From Limnomonas spitsbergensis (lineage: Eukaryota > Chlorophyta > Chlorophyceae > Chlamydomonadales), in assembly GCA_037349105.1 (NCBI GenBank), contig JAYJMM010000022.1, positions 186,001-250,000 of the forward strand: a stretch of 64,000 nucleotides of DNA, in the 5' to 3' direction. A program made the position numbers and the translations under genes. The notes below the pieces were generated by a model. That model was not told the DNA's origin. It ran no database searches and worked only from the letters and a program-made list of their open reading frames with translations. Shown one piece after another: positions 33,312 through 46,000 of this stretch; positions within the stretch are counted from its first letter, which is position 1; each line of letters begins with the position of its first letter.

Positions 33312-36300
33312 TTAAGGGCAGGTGTAAGTAGGGTTGAACGATGTGATGAGGCCGTTGCTGTTTGCCGTGCAGTAAGTCCCGCCGGAGGTCGGCGCAAATG
33401 CCGGGCAATTCTGCCAGCACACGATGCCGCTCCCGGCGGGCGCACTGAATCCGGATCGGCAGTTGGGGTAGCATGTAGATGCGGCGTAGAATGTGCCAGA
33501 GGGGCAGTTGAGCCCGCCCACATTGGCAACTGTGGTCGATCGTGCGGTGCAGAAGCAGCCACTGTCGATATAGCCATTGGGACACCCGCATCCGCAGCCG
33601 TTCGTCCAGCCGCACGTCGTTATACCAAGGAAAGTCACGCAGTGTGTGCCGCAGTTCTTGGCGATTGACAGAGGCCCGTTAAAGGTGCAGGTGCCCACTA
33701 CAGATGGGCCGTTGTAGCCTGCAGCATGGCACGGTGCCAAAAATATGTCACAGATTTGAATGGCTGTCCCTCAGAAATATTAGCCATTCGTTTTAATGCT
33801 GTCCCCAAGGTAAAAGTTGGACATAAGTTTTGATTTTGACTGGAAACTGGCATTTATGGCATTTATGAAGGCAAATGAAGGACATCTACAGTACATTGGT
33901 CCCACCCGTATATGATACTCAATACTACAACACATTGAACCTTTGATATTTTGAAGTACAAATGCACATACCGCGGATTTAATTTGCCTTACCTTGGGCA
34001 TCAAAAATGATTCCTTTGAATGCTGCCCTGCCTCAGGGCAAACTCACAATTTCTGCTGGACTGGAAACTGGCGCCGAGGATTGTTCCTTAGTAATAACAT
34101 GGATTCTTCAAACCCAAACAACGTTTATTATGAGGGAAGGCAAAGCAAATCTACGGGTACGAACATAGCTAATTGATCTGCAGTACCTGAGGGGCAGGCC
34201 TGGAAACAGAACGCGCCAGCTCGGACGTTGCCATTGAGGCATACGCCAACACTAACAACCGGCTGCCCGGCTCCATTGCCGTACGACTGCTTGGTGCAAG
34301 ATGCTGCAAGAAGCAGGCATACACAGACATATGAGGCAGCTGTTTTCAGCTGATGTGCTTACACATGAATCTAAATCAAACAGCACATGTTGCATGACAG
34401 GTGAGTCCCAAGCAAGCATGGCCCCATGCCGAATCTTCCTCTATTTTGAGCTTTCAACACAGGACACTGCACACAGAATTTAGTTAGTTCAGCAAGTAAA
34501 CTCAACCCAAGCAAACTCATCGTTTTTGAGTCAAGACATGCTCAGCTAAAATTCGTTTTTGATCTCCACCTCCTCTCTCCTCCCCTCGCCGGAGGTTAAA
34601 CAATGTGGCAATCTATCCATATGCCAGCGACATTCATCACCGCTCACCTCAGACATGCATCACAAATAAATCAGCTACACAGCTGCTGTAGGTCAAGTAG
34701 CACCCATGCCAGTTATTATGGCACCCTCACAGTTATTATGGCACCCATACACATGCAGCAGGGTCTTTATCCCTGCCAGGATGGCCTCACGCATGATGTG
34801 TATGCACATTTGTCATGTATGGGCCCCATGCATGATAACAGGAATGGACCCCATTCACGATCCCATGCACAGGCCACATGCAAATATTCTCACATACTGG
34901 CTTCACGCACGGTGCCTACGTAGAGGCCCCATGCTCGGTTCACATGTTTGGGCTCGATGTACGGGCCTTATCACAAATCCAGGTACAGGCCCCACCCGTG
35001 CATGGTGTCCACATGTGGGCTCCATGCACGGTTTACACATGTGGGCCCCATGCACGGTTCCCATGTTTGGACCCCACACATAGACCCCATGCATAATAAC
35101 AATGCACGGGCCCCATGCATGGTCTCCATGAATAGACCACCAGCACAGCTCCCATAAACAGGCTTTCGGTAAGGTTCCCACAGTTGGGCCCACTGCATGC
35201 TCCCCATAAATGGTTCCCATGCACGTGTCCCAAGGACGATTCCCATGTGTAGGCCCCATACATGGGTCCCGTGAACGGTTCCAATGGACGGGCCTCATGC
35301 ACGGGTCCAACAACAGTTAAATGAACGGGATTCAATGGAAGATTCCCATGCACAGTTGATCCCGTGCACGGTTCCATGAATAGGCCCCATGCAAGGGTCC
35401 CATGCACGGGTCCCATGAAGGGGCCCTGTCTCTCTCATGATGACGACAAACTCACTCATAGGAACGCATTTCCCGTAGTTGTCAGTTATGAGAGACGAGC
35501 ATAAATTAGGCCGGCCATTGGGCAGGGCAGGGCAATCGCTGTCACGAAGGCATGTGTGGCAGAAGGCTGCGAGCCCGGCTACTGAAGTGGACAACGGGCC
35601 AGCTGGGGTGCCGCACTTTCCCACTTGGCAGTACTGACTGTAGAGGCAGGACACACCCTCCCCAACCTTGGGCCTGTGTCAAGCACGGAGGGCATCGGAT
35701 AAGTAAAAGTCGAAAAAGCTAGTCAGGACTACTAACAGACCAAGGGTTTGCAGACTTTCTGGCAGGGCCTCTAACAGAGCCAGTAACATGACCCCCAACA
35801 TGACCCCTAACATGACCAGTAACATGACCCCTAACAAGACCCCTTTCCTAACATGACCCCTAGCATGACCCCTTGCCTAACATGACCAGTAACATGACCC
35901 CTAACACGACCCCTTGCCTAGCATGACCCCCAACATGACCCCTTGCCTAACATGACCCCTAACATGACCCCTTGCCTAACATGACCCCTAACATGATAAG
36001 TAACAAGACCAGGGTTGCGGAATCACTGGGAGGACCCTGGGTTTTAGACCCACTGGCAGGACCATGGACATGACCAGGCCAGGGCTGTGAACTCACTGAC
36101 AGGTCCAGGTGACCTGCTGGCAATATTGATTTGCGGCGCAGCGACGCTCTCGGTCGTTCCTGCAGAAGGAGGAGGGGTGTTGATGGTGGTCGCAGATGGG
36201 GGGAGAGGCATGCAGGAGTAGTTCTTGCGCAAGCTAGGAATGGGGGACGTTGTCACTGCATGAGCAGGGTAAGTGAGGCATAGAAGGGTGTGATATGGGG

Positions 36301-37069
36301 GGGGCAGGGGCTGTGGTGGACAGGGAGGGAGCGTTAAGGGGCTGTTGTGTGTATGGGAGGGGGTAAGGGGGGGGGGGCTGTGGGTCGAAGGTGACAGGGG
36401 GGACGAGAACAAGAGTGAGTCAAGTTGGAGAAGAAGGGGAAGGGTCCAGTGTGAGAAGGTAATGGGGAGGGCGGGGGGTCTTCCCACGCAGCCAGGGCAG
36501 CATTTGATGCGCAGCCCACGTTCCTACTCCCCCCCAGGCCCCCCCACACACGCGCTAGTGTAGAGCTCACCAGGAAGCGCAGCCCAGGCACTGCGTGGGG
36601 CCAGGCAGATATGTGTCTGCCCCAGCATTGACCTCGATAACCATGCGGCCCGCGGCCGCACCGCACACCTGATTCTGGCACTGCCGATCTCTGCAACAGG
36701 GGAAGGCGGCGTTTCGAGTAAGCAATCGACCTCACAACTAAGCGTTTTAAGTGAGCAATTCACCTCACAAGTGCCCCCCCCGAACCAGCCCGAGGTCCCC
36801 ATGGATGATGCAAAAACCTGAACCTTAGACTGGAAACCCCGAGGAGTATTACCACCAATCCCTGGCCCACCCATGCCCAGCCTCAGCTGCACATTTTGTG
36901 AATCACCCCCAAACCCCCAAGCCCTTGACCCTGACCCCCTAGCCCAAACCCCGCCCCCCAGCCCCCCCCCCCAAACCTGGTACATAGGCTACCGATGGGA
37001 CCCGGGTCAACACAAACAACGACCTGACAAGCCTTGGCTGCAGGGCAACTGCTGTCCGAGTCCCCTCGG
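33312..37069 (-). CDS. exons 25-30: Cys-rich C-terminal region
   Basis: Six exons give short disulphide-type modules. RGDSDSSCPAAKACQ, RDRQCQNQVCGAAAG, NDRERRCAANQYCQQ and RDSDCPALPNGRPNLC share a D-x-x-C...C...C plan, like small EGF- or knottin-type repeats. The first module's Cys codon is split across the exon 24/25 junction (TG|C). This supports reading through the apparent stop at 38318-38320, which lies inside intron 24. Exon 30 (33312-33718) is densely Cys-rich (CGWTNGCGCGCPNGYIDSGC) and ends TYTCP-stop. It is typical of an extracellular protein. Confidence 0.75.
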
Positions 37070-40000
37070 CTGCGGCAGCAACAAGGTGTCAGGATCACAG
37101 GGTGTAGGGGTCACATGGTGTAGGGGTCACATGGTGTAGGGGTCACAGGGTGTAGGGGTCACAGGGTGTAGGGGTCACAGGATGTAGGGGTCACAGGGTG
37201 TAGGGGTCACAGGATGTAGGGGTCACATGATGTAGGGGTCACATGATGTAGGGGTCACAAGGTGTAGGGGTCACATGATGTAGGGGTCACAGGGTGTAGG
37301 GGTCACATGATGTAGGGGTCACATGATGTAGGGGTCACATGATGTAGGGGTCACAAGGTGTAGGGGTCACAGGATGTAGGGGTCACAGGGTGTAGGGGTC
37401 ACATGATGTAGGGGTCACATGATGTAGGGGTCACATGATGTAGGGGTCACAAGGTGTAGGGGTCACAGGATGTAGGGGTCACAAGATGTAGGGGTCACAT
37501 GATGTAGTGGCCACAAGGTGTAGGGGTCACATGATGTAGGGGTCACATGATGTAGGGGTCACAGGATGTAGGGGTCACAGGATGTAGGGGTCACAGGGTG
37601 TAGGGGTCACAGGATGTAGGGGTCACAAGGTGTAGGGGTCACAGGATGTAGGGGTCACAGGATGTAGGGGTCACAGGATGTAGGGGTCACAGGATGTAGG
37701 GGTCACAGGATGTAGGGGTCACAGGATGTAGGGGTCACAGGATGTAGGGGTCACAGGATGTAGGGGTCACATGATGTAGGGGTCACATGATGTAGGGGTC
37801 ACAAGGTGTAGGGGTCACAGGGTGTTGGGGTCACAGGATGTAGGGGTCACAGGATGTAGGGGTCACATGATGTAGGGGTCACAGGATGTAGGGGTCACAT
37901 GATGTAGGGGTCACAGGGTGTTGGGGTCACATGATGTAGGGGTCATAGGATGTAGGGGTCACAGGGTGTAGGGGTCACATGATGTAGGGGTCACAGGATG
38001 TAGGGGTCACAGGATGTAGGGGTCATAGGATGTAGGGGTCACAGGATGTAGGGGTCACAGGATGTAGGGGTCATAGGGTGTTGGGGTCACAGGGTGTCGG
38101 GGTCACAAGGTGTAGGGGTCACATGATGTAGGGGTCACATGATGTAGTGGTCACAAGGTGTAGGGGTCACAGGATGTAGGGGTCACATGATGTAGGGGTC
38201 ACAGGATAAGGGGTCACATGACTGATGAAGGATTATTTCTATAAGCGTCCATCTTTACAGCTGCAAAGCTGCGAGGGTGCACTCCAGAACTTTGAGCTCT
38301 ATAGTATGGAGTATGCCCTACCAGAACTGTGGCAGCTGTATTGTGGAGATGGCGCCGCTGGAGGCCACAGTGCCAAGCGTAACGCCGTTTCCGTTATTTT
38401 GGACGAGGAGCCCGCCAGCCACCTGAAAGGTCTGTCCGTAGTATAAGGTGTTGACGAGGGGGGTGGCCAGGACGGTGGCTCTGAGGACGGCGTTGCTGTC
38501 AATGGCTGCTTTCACGTCGGTGGGCAGGCCCAGGGTGATGGTGTAGGAACCAAAGAGCAGAGCGCCCCAATTAGGGGGGGCCAGGGACACCTAGGGCAGG
38601 CCATGATTCTCGTTAGTCCTGTGCTGTTACCTTTGACAAGTGTTAACAGCCCATCAAAGCTAATGTTCGATGCAATGCTTGGACAGGTGCAAACTGCCAA
38701 GGCAAGGCGGGTCGAGCATTAAGTAGCCTTATTAGACAGTCAGTGAGAAACCAGCGAACCCCAAGCAAATGGAAACAATGGTGCATCCAGTTAAGGGGGA
38801 GAAACAAAGTGCATGGCATGCATGACATCTCAAAGTAGGGGGGTTCAAGCAAGCAGGTTTTGGGGCCGCATCACACCTTCACCTCCTTGGTCGCAGGGAG
38901 GGGATGCTGGCCTCACACACCCACACTTACGAGAGAGGAAGCAGGCCTCACCCACACTTACAAGAAGTTGGGCTTGTGCCTGAATGTTGATGAAAGACAA
39001 TATCTGCTTAAGGACACCGTCAAGGGGCTGCCCGTTGACTTGCATGGTGGCGATAAGCTTTTGCATGTCCATCGTGACGCCCATGCCGAGGTACAACCTG
39101 ACGGAAGTAGGCTTCACCATCTACCGAAATGAGGATGGGGATGGGGTGGGGGGGGGCGTCAGCAACCTGTCATTTATTTCTGTAATTTGAAGTTTGTGAT
39201 ATGTCATAAGTGTGATTTTTGTGATCTGCAGTACAGCGGAGCAGTACATATGATGCGTGGAATGATGCCTGCAAGCCGGTTTGAGCACCGCATGATCTAG
39301 GACGGCCAGCTGAGAAACTGCGAAGTGGTAAAGAGCGATCGCTAAAACAGTGAAAAAGAGAAAAACAGTGACCCCCCCTGAGCAAGTAACCAATACACAA
39401 CCACAGACAAGTGGCGTGGGAACGCACCTAATGCGTGGTGAGCATGCTAACTCAGGTGTTCGGAAGGAGCTCGGAGACTCACTAAGTATACATCAAATGC
39501 CGCGTTGAGCCCTGAGTTTGGGCCGCCCACTTGGAAGAGAGCAGTGGCTGACCCAGGGTTAAGCAACTGGATAGTCGGGGCGGCAACAATGCTGAGCAGC
39601 AGGCCGACATCAGAGCCACCCAGGCCGTCGCCTGCAGGGTCCAGATTGATGCCAAACTGCAGGGAATGCAAGCACAGGCGGTGGGTGGGGGTGAGCGCAG
39701 GGAATGCAAGCACAGGCGGTGGGTGGGGGTGAGCGCAGGGAATGCACGCACAGGCGGTGGGTGGGGGTGAGCGCAGGGAATGCAAGCACAGGCGGTGGGT
39801 GGGGGTGAGCGCAGGGAATGCAAGCACAGGCGGTGGGTGGGGGTGAGCGCAGGGAATGCAAGCACAGGCGGTGGGTGGGGGTGAGCGCAGGGAATGCAAG
39901 CACAGGCAGTGGGTGGGGGTGAGCGCAGGGAATGCAAGCACAGGCGGTGGGTGGGGGTGAGCGCAGGGAATGCAAGCACAGGCGGTGGGTGGGGGTGAGC

Positions 40001-43000
40001 GCAGGGAATGCAAGCACAGGCGGTGGGTGGGGGTGAGCGCAGGGAATGCAAGCACAGGCGGTGGGTGGGGGTGAGCGCAGGGAATGCAAGCACAGGCGGT
40101 GGGTGGGGGTGAGCGCACATGTGCGTTCAGGAACAAATGCCACTACGTCAAGGTTTTCTAGGACTGGGTGGCCAGACTCACACATTATTAAATAAAATCA
40201 AGGTGGAAAATTGTCCAAGCCAGGCCCGCATGTTTGGGTAATTCTCATGGTCAATTGCATGGCTTGAGGGATTTACTAGATGGGGGGCGATTTCCTGGTT
40301 GTGGGGGGATGTTCCCACTGAGAGATTGCCCTCTCGGGGGAGCAGCGGTCAAGCCAGTGCCCATTCCAACCAGGTCCATCCTCAGGTCCCCTCACGGTTA
40401 TGGTCACGGTTATGGTCACGGTTATGGTCACGGTTTCAGTCTTGGTCACGGTCACGGTCATGGTCACGGTTACGGTCACGGTTATGGTCACGGTTACAGT
40501 CTTGGTCACGGTCACGGTCAACTCACGGTGCCTGTTCCGACCAGGTCGATCCTCAAGTCCTTTCCTACAGTCCAGCCCGTTGAGATGGTGCAGGCCATCT
40601 GGATGTGCGAAGCCATGGCGACTATGTTCCTGTTCACATTGCCCGTGGGTGTGTCGAGGATCCACAACTGCAGAGGGCAAGAGATGAGGTCAGAAAGAAA
40701 GATGCAAAGAAAGACTCTCTGCCTCTTCATGGGATCACAACAACCGCGACCACCAGGAGTAGACCTACCACCTATTGCACATTTACCACTACACCCTTTG
40801 GGAGGCAATAGAGATTAGAACCAGCGCAGCCTCGCCCTAAGTTAGCCACATACGCACCGTCATCATGAAGAGATAGGGTTGGCTACTTAAGAGGAGGGGC
40901 GACAGTCGTTTCAAGCAAGCCAGAGAAAAGATCAACGTCAAGTCAAGCAGGTCCACCCACCTGCTGAGCGCTGGATGTGCTCAGCGTGGCGAGTGCTGAG
41001 AAGCCAAAGAAGGTTGGGGTCACAGTGACTGAGGCTCCGAACGGCAGCGGCAGGACGATGTCCAGCCCAGTCAGTCCAATCAACACTTGTTTATCTACAA
41101 GCAGTCGGGATGGAGAAGGGATGTTCATCAACCGAGCAGGGTATGGTGCATGGTTAGTTGCCTAACATGGCAGTACAAGGTGGTCAGTGGCCTAACACAG
41201 CCTGGCATTTGAGGAACAGACGTTCGGCCTCAACATGATAGACCAGAAGGATTTATCAACTTGCTGGGGTCAACTGTTTTCGCGCGCTGTCCTCACGTAT
41301 CAAGTGCCTGTACCAGTTTACGGGCACATGTCCCATGCATCAAATTCGATACTCTGCTGGGCTGTAAAAAGTGAATACAACTTCACATCCTTAGCTGAAC
41401 CCACCAGAAGTGCATGGGCGGAGAGCCAGGCAGACCTGTACATTGCCCAGGGCGCTGAAGGGGTTGTAGCTTCCGAGGGACACCGGGAGCCCCGCCACCA
41501 CGTAGTAGGTCGAGGGGTTCACGGTGGCCAGGGGCTTTGCGATTTGCTGACAAGCAGAACGAAAGCCCGACGCAAATGCAGCCAGGCCAGTGGTGGTTCC
41601 AAAGGCCAGTGGTGGGTCAAGGCCTCCAGCGCCATTCGTGATGTCGGACTGTTGCGAGGAGGCAGGGAGATGAGAGAGGCTTAAGAACTCTAGGCAGGGT
41701 GGGAGGGCGGGCGGGCCACTGAGATGAGCTGGCATAATGGGGTGGCAAGGTAGGGAACCTATCCTTTCTGGGTTTTTTAGAGGCTGTTCCTCTTAAGGGC
41801 AGATCCTTCTGCTGTGCTGTCTCTCAAAAGGAGGGATCCCAGAGTACATCAGACAGGCGGGGAAGACGGGGTGGGTGGGCATATCGGCAGAACTCACAGA
41901 TGAATTCTGGCTAGGTAGGGCAATGAGAGGGGAGGTAGTGCAGGCGGGATGGGCGAATTTACCCCTGGGCAAGGGGGCGTAGGCGATTACAGTGCACCTG
42001 CTAGTAGGCAGGTCCTTGGACCTGCTTATCTTTCTTTCTGACCTTTTCTGTCTCTCTTTCGTTCCCCTCTTTCCTTCAGGTTCCTTTTCTCCCAACCAGA
42101 CAGTTGGGTGCCCATGTGGCCAAGCCTTTTTATGCAGGGCCTGGTGGTGTAATTTCATTTAACTGCCTGCAGGTAGGGGAAGCTCCTAGTCGAGGGTTCA
42201 GGGTTAAGGATGAGGGGGTGAGGGAGCTTACGGCTCACCTCCTGGTGGTAGGTGAAAGCTCTTAGTTTAGGGTTCGGAGATCAGGATGAGGGGGTGAGGG
42301 AGCATAAGGCTTACCTGCATGTAGGCGGGGAAAGCTCCCAGGCATGCGTTCGTGAGCAAGCCTGATAGGAAGTCTGGCCCCAGCAGATCTAGCGCCCCTG
42401 AAGAGGTGGTCCCGGAGCCCTGGACTCCAGTGGAGCCCATCCCGGTGGGCTTGACGCCGAGGAGTGAAGCAATGTCGGCACACGAGCGCCCGCATGCGCC
42501 GCATGAGCAGACATTGCTGCACACTGCAGGATGGCGGGGCGGGGGGGGGGCAGGGGGGGAGAGCGGTGAGTCGTAGGCGGACAGGGGTAGACTGCAGGAC
42601 GGTGGGGCGGGGGGGATAGTGAGAGCAACAATCGGTGAGTTGAAGCCAGACAGGGGAAGTCTGCAGGCCAGCAGGGCAAGGGATAGATAAGGGAATAGAA
42701 ACCAGCGGCAGAGTTGTGTGTAGCCACTGTAGCATGAACTTTGGGTCGAACCCATAGACTAAACAGTTTTTTTGGGGGGGGGGGGGGGGGGTGCGGTGAT
42801 AGGTTTTCCGGGATTAGCGCTGTCTGGCCCTTTCGGAAAAGGCTGTGGGTGGTTTTGCTACCTTCGTAGTGAGAGCTGCACCTCCTTGAGCTTACTTGGC
42901 CTTTCACAGCTATACGGCGCCGCATTATCAGGGTGTCTGGGACCCACCTCCGCTTGCCGTCTCCTGTGCGCAGGTAGCAGCATTCTGGCCCAACAGGCTA

Positions 43001-46000
43001 GCTAATATGGGATACTGGCCCGCCAAAGCCTGGATCAGGGCGTCGAGGAGCGCGCCGGCAATCTGCGCAATTGCCTGCTCGGCGTCTGTGGCGAGCAGGT
43101 GGCGTCCAGTGGCCCGGACGGGATTCAGGGGCTTTGAGCCCACCACTGGCTTCCCGCCAAGGACCATGCTGTAGGTGGCCGTGACGTTCGTCTGCCTGCC
43201 TTTGGCGCTGATCTTTAGGGCCAGGGACTGGAACTGGACACCATTCGGATCGTTCAGGATGCCAAGCACCGTCTTGATAGCCTGGGTTATGCCTGTGATG
43301 TCCAACTGCTGGCGGCGGTCCGCAGCCAGATCCTTGTGCGCAAGTGTTGCGTTATGGACAAGTGCAGTGGCAGGTTCATGCAGATGAACCATCCGCTTCC
43401 CCAGGAAGGTTTCGCCAGCTCGCAGGCTCCGGCGCCCGCTGGTGGACAGGCCGAGGCTGCTAGCAATGCTGTTGATTTTTGTGCGCAGTGGATCCAGTAC
43501 CTGATGGACAAATACCTGTGCAGAAACAGGTCACACTCGTAAGCAGGTAAGAAACAGGTCACACTCGTAAGCAGGTAAGAAACAGGTCACACTCGTAAGC
43601 AGGTAAGAAACAGGTCACACTCGTAAGCAGGTAAGAAACAGGTCACACTCGTAAGCAGGTAAGAAACAGGTCACACTCGTAAGCAGGTAAGAAACAGGTC
43701 ACACTCGTAAGCAGGTAAGAAACAGGTCACACTCGTAAGCAGGTAAGAAACAGGTCACACTCGTAAGCAGGTAAGAAACAGGTCATAACTGCCGTTTGCA
43801 ATCTCCTGCGTGCATTTGTGCCGCTCTATTACCTGCGTCGACTCTCCAATTCAGGGTCGCACAATCCGGCTAAACCGTTGCATGCCGTATTGTGCTACCT
43901 TAGGAGTACAATCCAGCAGACCTGTGCCGTATTGTGCTACCTTGGTAGTACAATGCTGCTAAACTTGTGCCGTATCGTGCCATATCGTGCTGTATCTTGT
44001 TACCTTGGTCGTACAATCCAGCCAAACATGTGCCTGATCATAAGGTGTGGTGCCACATCCTTCTACCTTATTCCATTTCCTTAACTGTTGTCCCTCAGGG
44101 TTCTGCAATGAGGCAGCCATTTCCTAAGATCTTAGCTGGCAGTTTTTCCCGTCAAAAGCGCTCAGGCAGCAATTCAACTTCATCGGAATCGTCACGGCCT
44201 ATGGTCGTGGAGGGTGGGTGTAGCAAGCCCTGCTGCTTGGGCCACCGGCCATAGCCCGGCCAGGGTTTGTTCCCAATGCGCCTAGCGGTGGCTGCCCAGC
44301 GGTCATCCCAAGGTGGTCTGGTAAGAACTTGAACTAAAGAAGGCATTTTTAGGCCGACCACTACTTTGCTGTCTGGCTCCACCCAACACTCTTGGTAATC
44401 CCGCAATAATCCAGACCAGCGCATGGAGAATTCATTGGTTTTTCAAAACCTGAACATAACCAAATTTCCAGCTACCTTGAAAAAGGCCTCACCCCACCTC
44501 TCCTACTCTCCTATCCTCCCTTCTATCTCTTATTGGCCCTCCCCACCCGTCCCCACCCCAATATATCTCTACACCGTCCCTCTGGCAGTGCAAGTTCAAA
44601 TTCAAACTGCAATTTGAAATTCAAGTGCATGCATGGAAACATCTCACTGTTGTGACGTCGGCACTTGCGAAGCTGAGTAGAATGTCGGCCCCAGCGGCCG
44701 GCGAGAGGTCGAATGCAATCGTGGTCGGCATGCCCAGGAACTGCAAGCTGGCTTGGACGTGCAGGCCAGACGTCAGGCTCAGAGCGGGGATAGCCGCTGT
44801 TGCATAGCTGATACTGCCTGTGGCGAGCACCACGTCGAAGATGCCCAGGTTCACCGGTGCATTTAGGTTGGCATTGAGCATCGTCTGCACAGCAGAAAAG
44901 GGGATTGACTCATTGACATTGACGGCGATGCCAGCGTCACGGAGGTGCTTCGGCCAAAACGCTAGCTCGGCTTCCTAGATCCACGCACTTGTTTGCATCT
45001 ATTAAGATTCTTTATTCGCGACTTCGACCCAATGGAGCCGCAGGGGTGGTGCTCCCCCCTATGAGGCGCCAGACTTCACAAACACATGGGAAAGCATTCT
45101 TCAAAAATGTATCCATTCTCTACAGTTGAATGTATGAGGCAGCTAAACATAACGGGGCTCTTCCTTACCAGCCTCCTGAGGCACTTGTCCCCCTCACCAC
45201 GCCCTGCAGGCCTAAAGGGGAAGGTCCACCTCCCCAAGTCCTTCAGTCAGACCCGCCTCACGCCCTCACCAAGCAGGCAAGCACCTCATGGAAATATCCG
45301 CCTGCCCACAGATCCCCAGGTCCCCAGCCTTTTGCCTTACTGAAAGGTATCGACCTACCCACCTGCAGGTCCAGGGATCCTTTCAGCTGCACTTGAATAC
45401 CCGTTGCATCCACAGGAGCAGGCACGTAGTCCAAGGCCACAGCCACATTTGTGCCGGTATACACGGTCCCCAGGCCTGAGAGGTGGCAGCTCAAAAGGGA
45501 GAGGGGGGTGACTGTGAGGGCCACAGTTGCTGACATGGCCAGGATACTCAGACCAGGGAATCCTGCAAAGGACAGGCCCCCGTTGGTTGTGCCGGAGAGG
45601 GAAAGAGCCGCCGTGGTGCCCGATCGGGAGAACAAGGCTGAGATGTCGATCGCCAGGCTGCTGGAGCTGCCCGGAAGCGTCAAAGTCGAGGAGAAGCTTC
45701 CAGAGAGTGTGAAGGAGGACGGGGACGATGTGGAGGAGAAGTTGAAGGCTGACATGGAGTTCTGTGTGAAGGGTTTCGGGAGCTGGACTGAGACGCTGAG
45801 GCTGATGGACAGCTGCGGGTTGCCTGCGGAGGCGTAGGCGACGGCAACCAGGGGGAAGGAGAAGCCGCTGGGTGTCTGTAGCAGCGGCTGGAGCACGGGC
45901 GAAGCTACGGCGTCGTCTGCGAAAACACTTGTCAGGGATCCAGCCACTCCGCTGCCAACAACCGTGACCCTGTGAAGACACAGAGACCAGATCGTCCGAG

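Noticed and set aside
34602..35416. Several frames rich in Trp, Gly, His and Met on both strands
   Set aside because: They follow the CCCATGCACGG repeat of intron 28.
38637..38699. Possible exon VCTCPSIASNISFDGLLTLV between exons 23 and 24
   Set aside because: Its acceptor needs phase 1 while exon 23 ends in phase 0, and exons 23 and 24 already join perfectly.
39447..40185. Three overlapping frames of about 200 codons (HPPPVLAFPALTPTH repeats)
   Set aside because: Translations of the 38-bp intron minisatellite. Only the last 58 codons of one frame (39483-39656) are exon 22.
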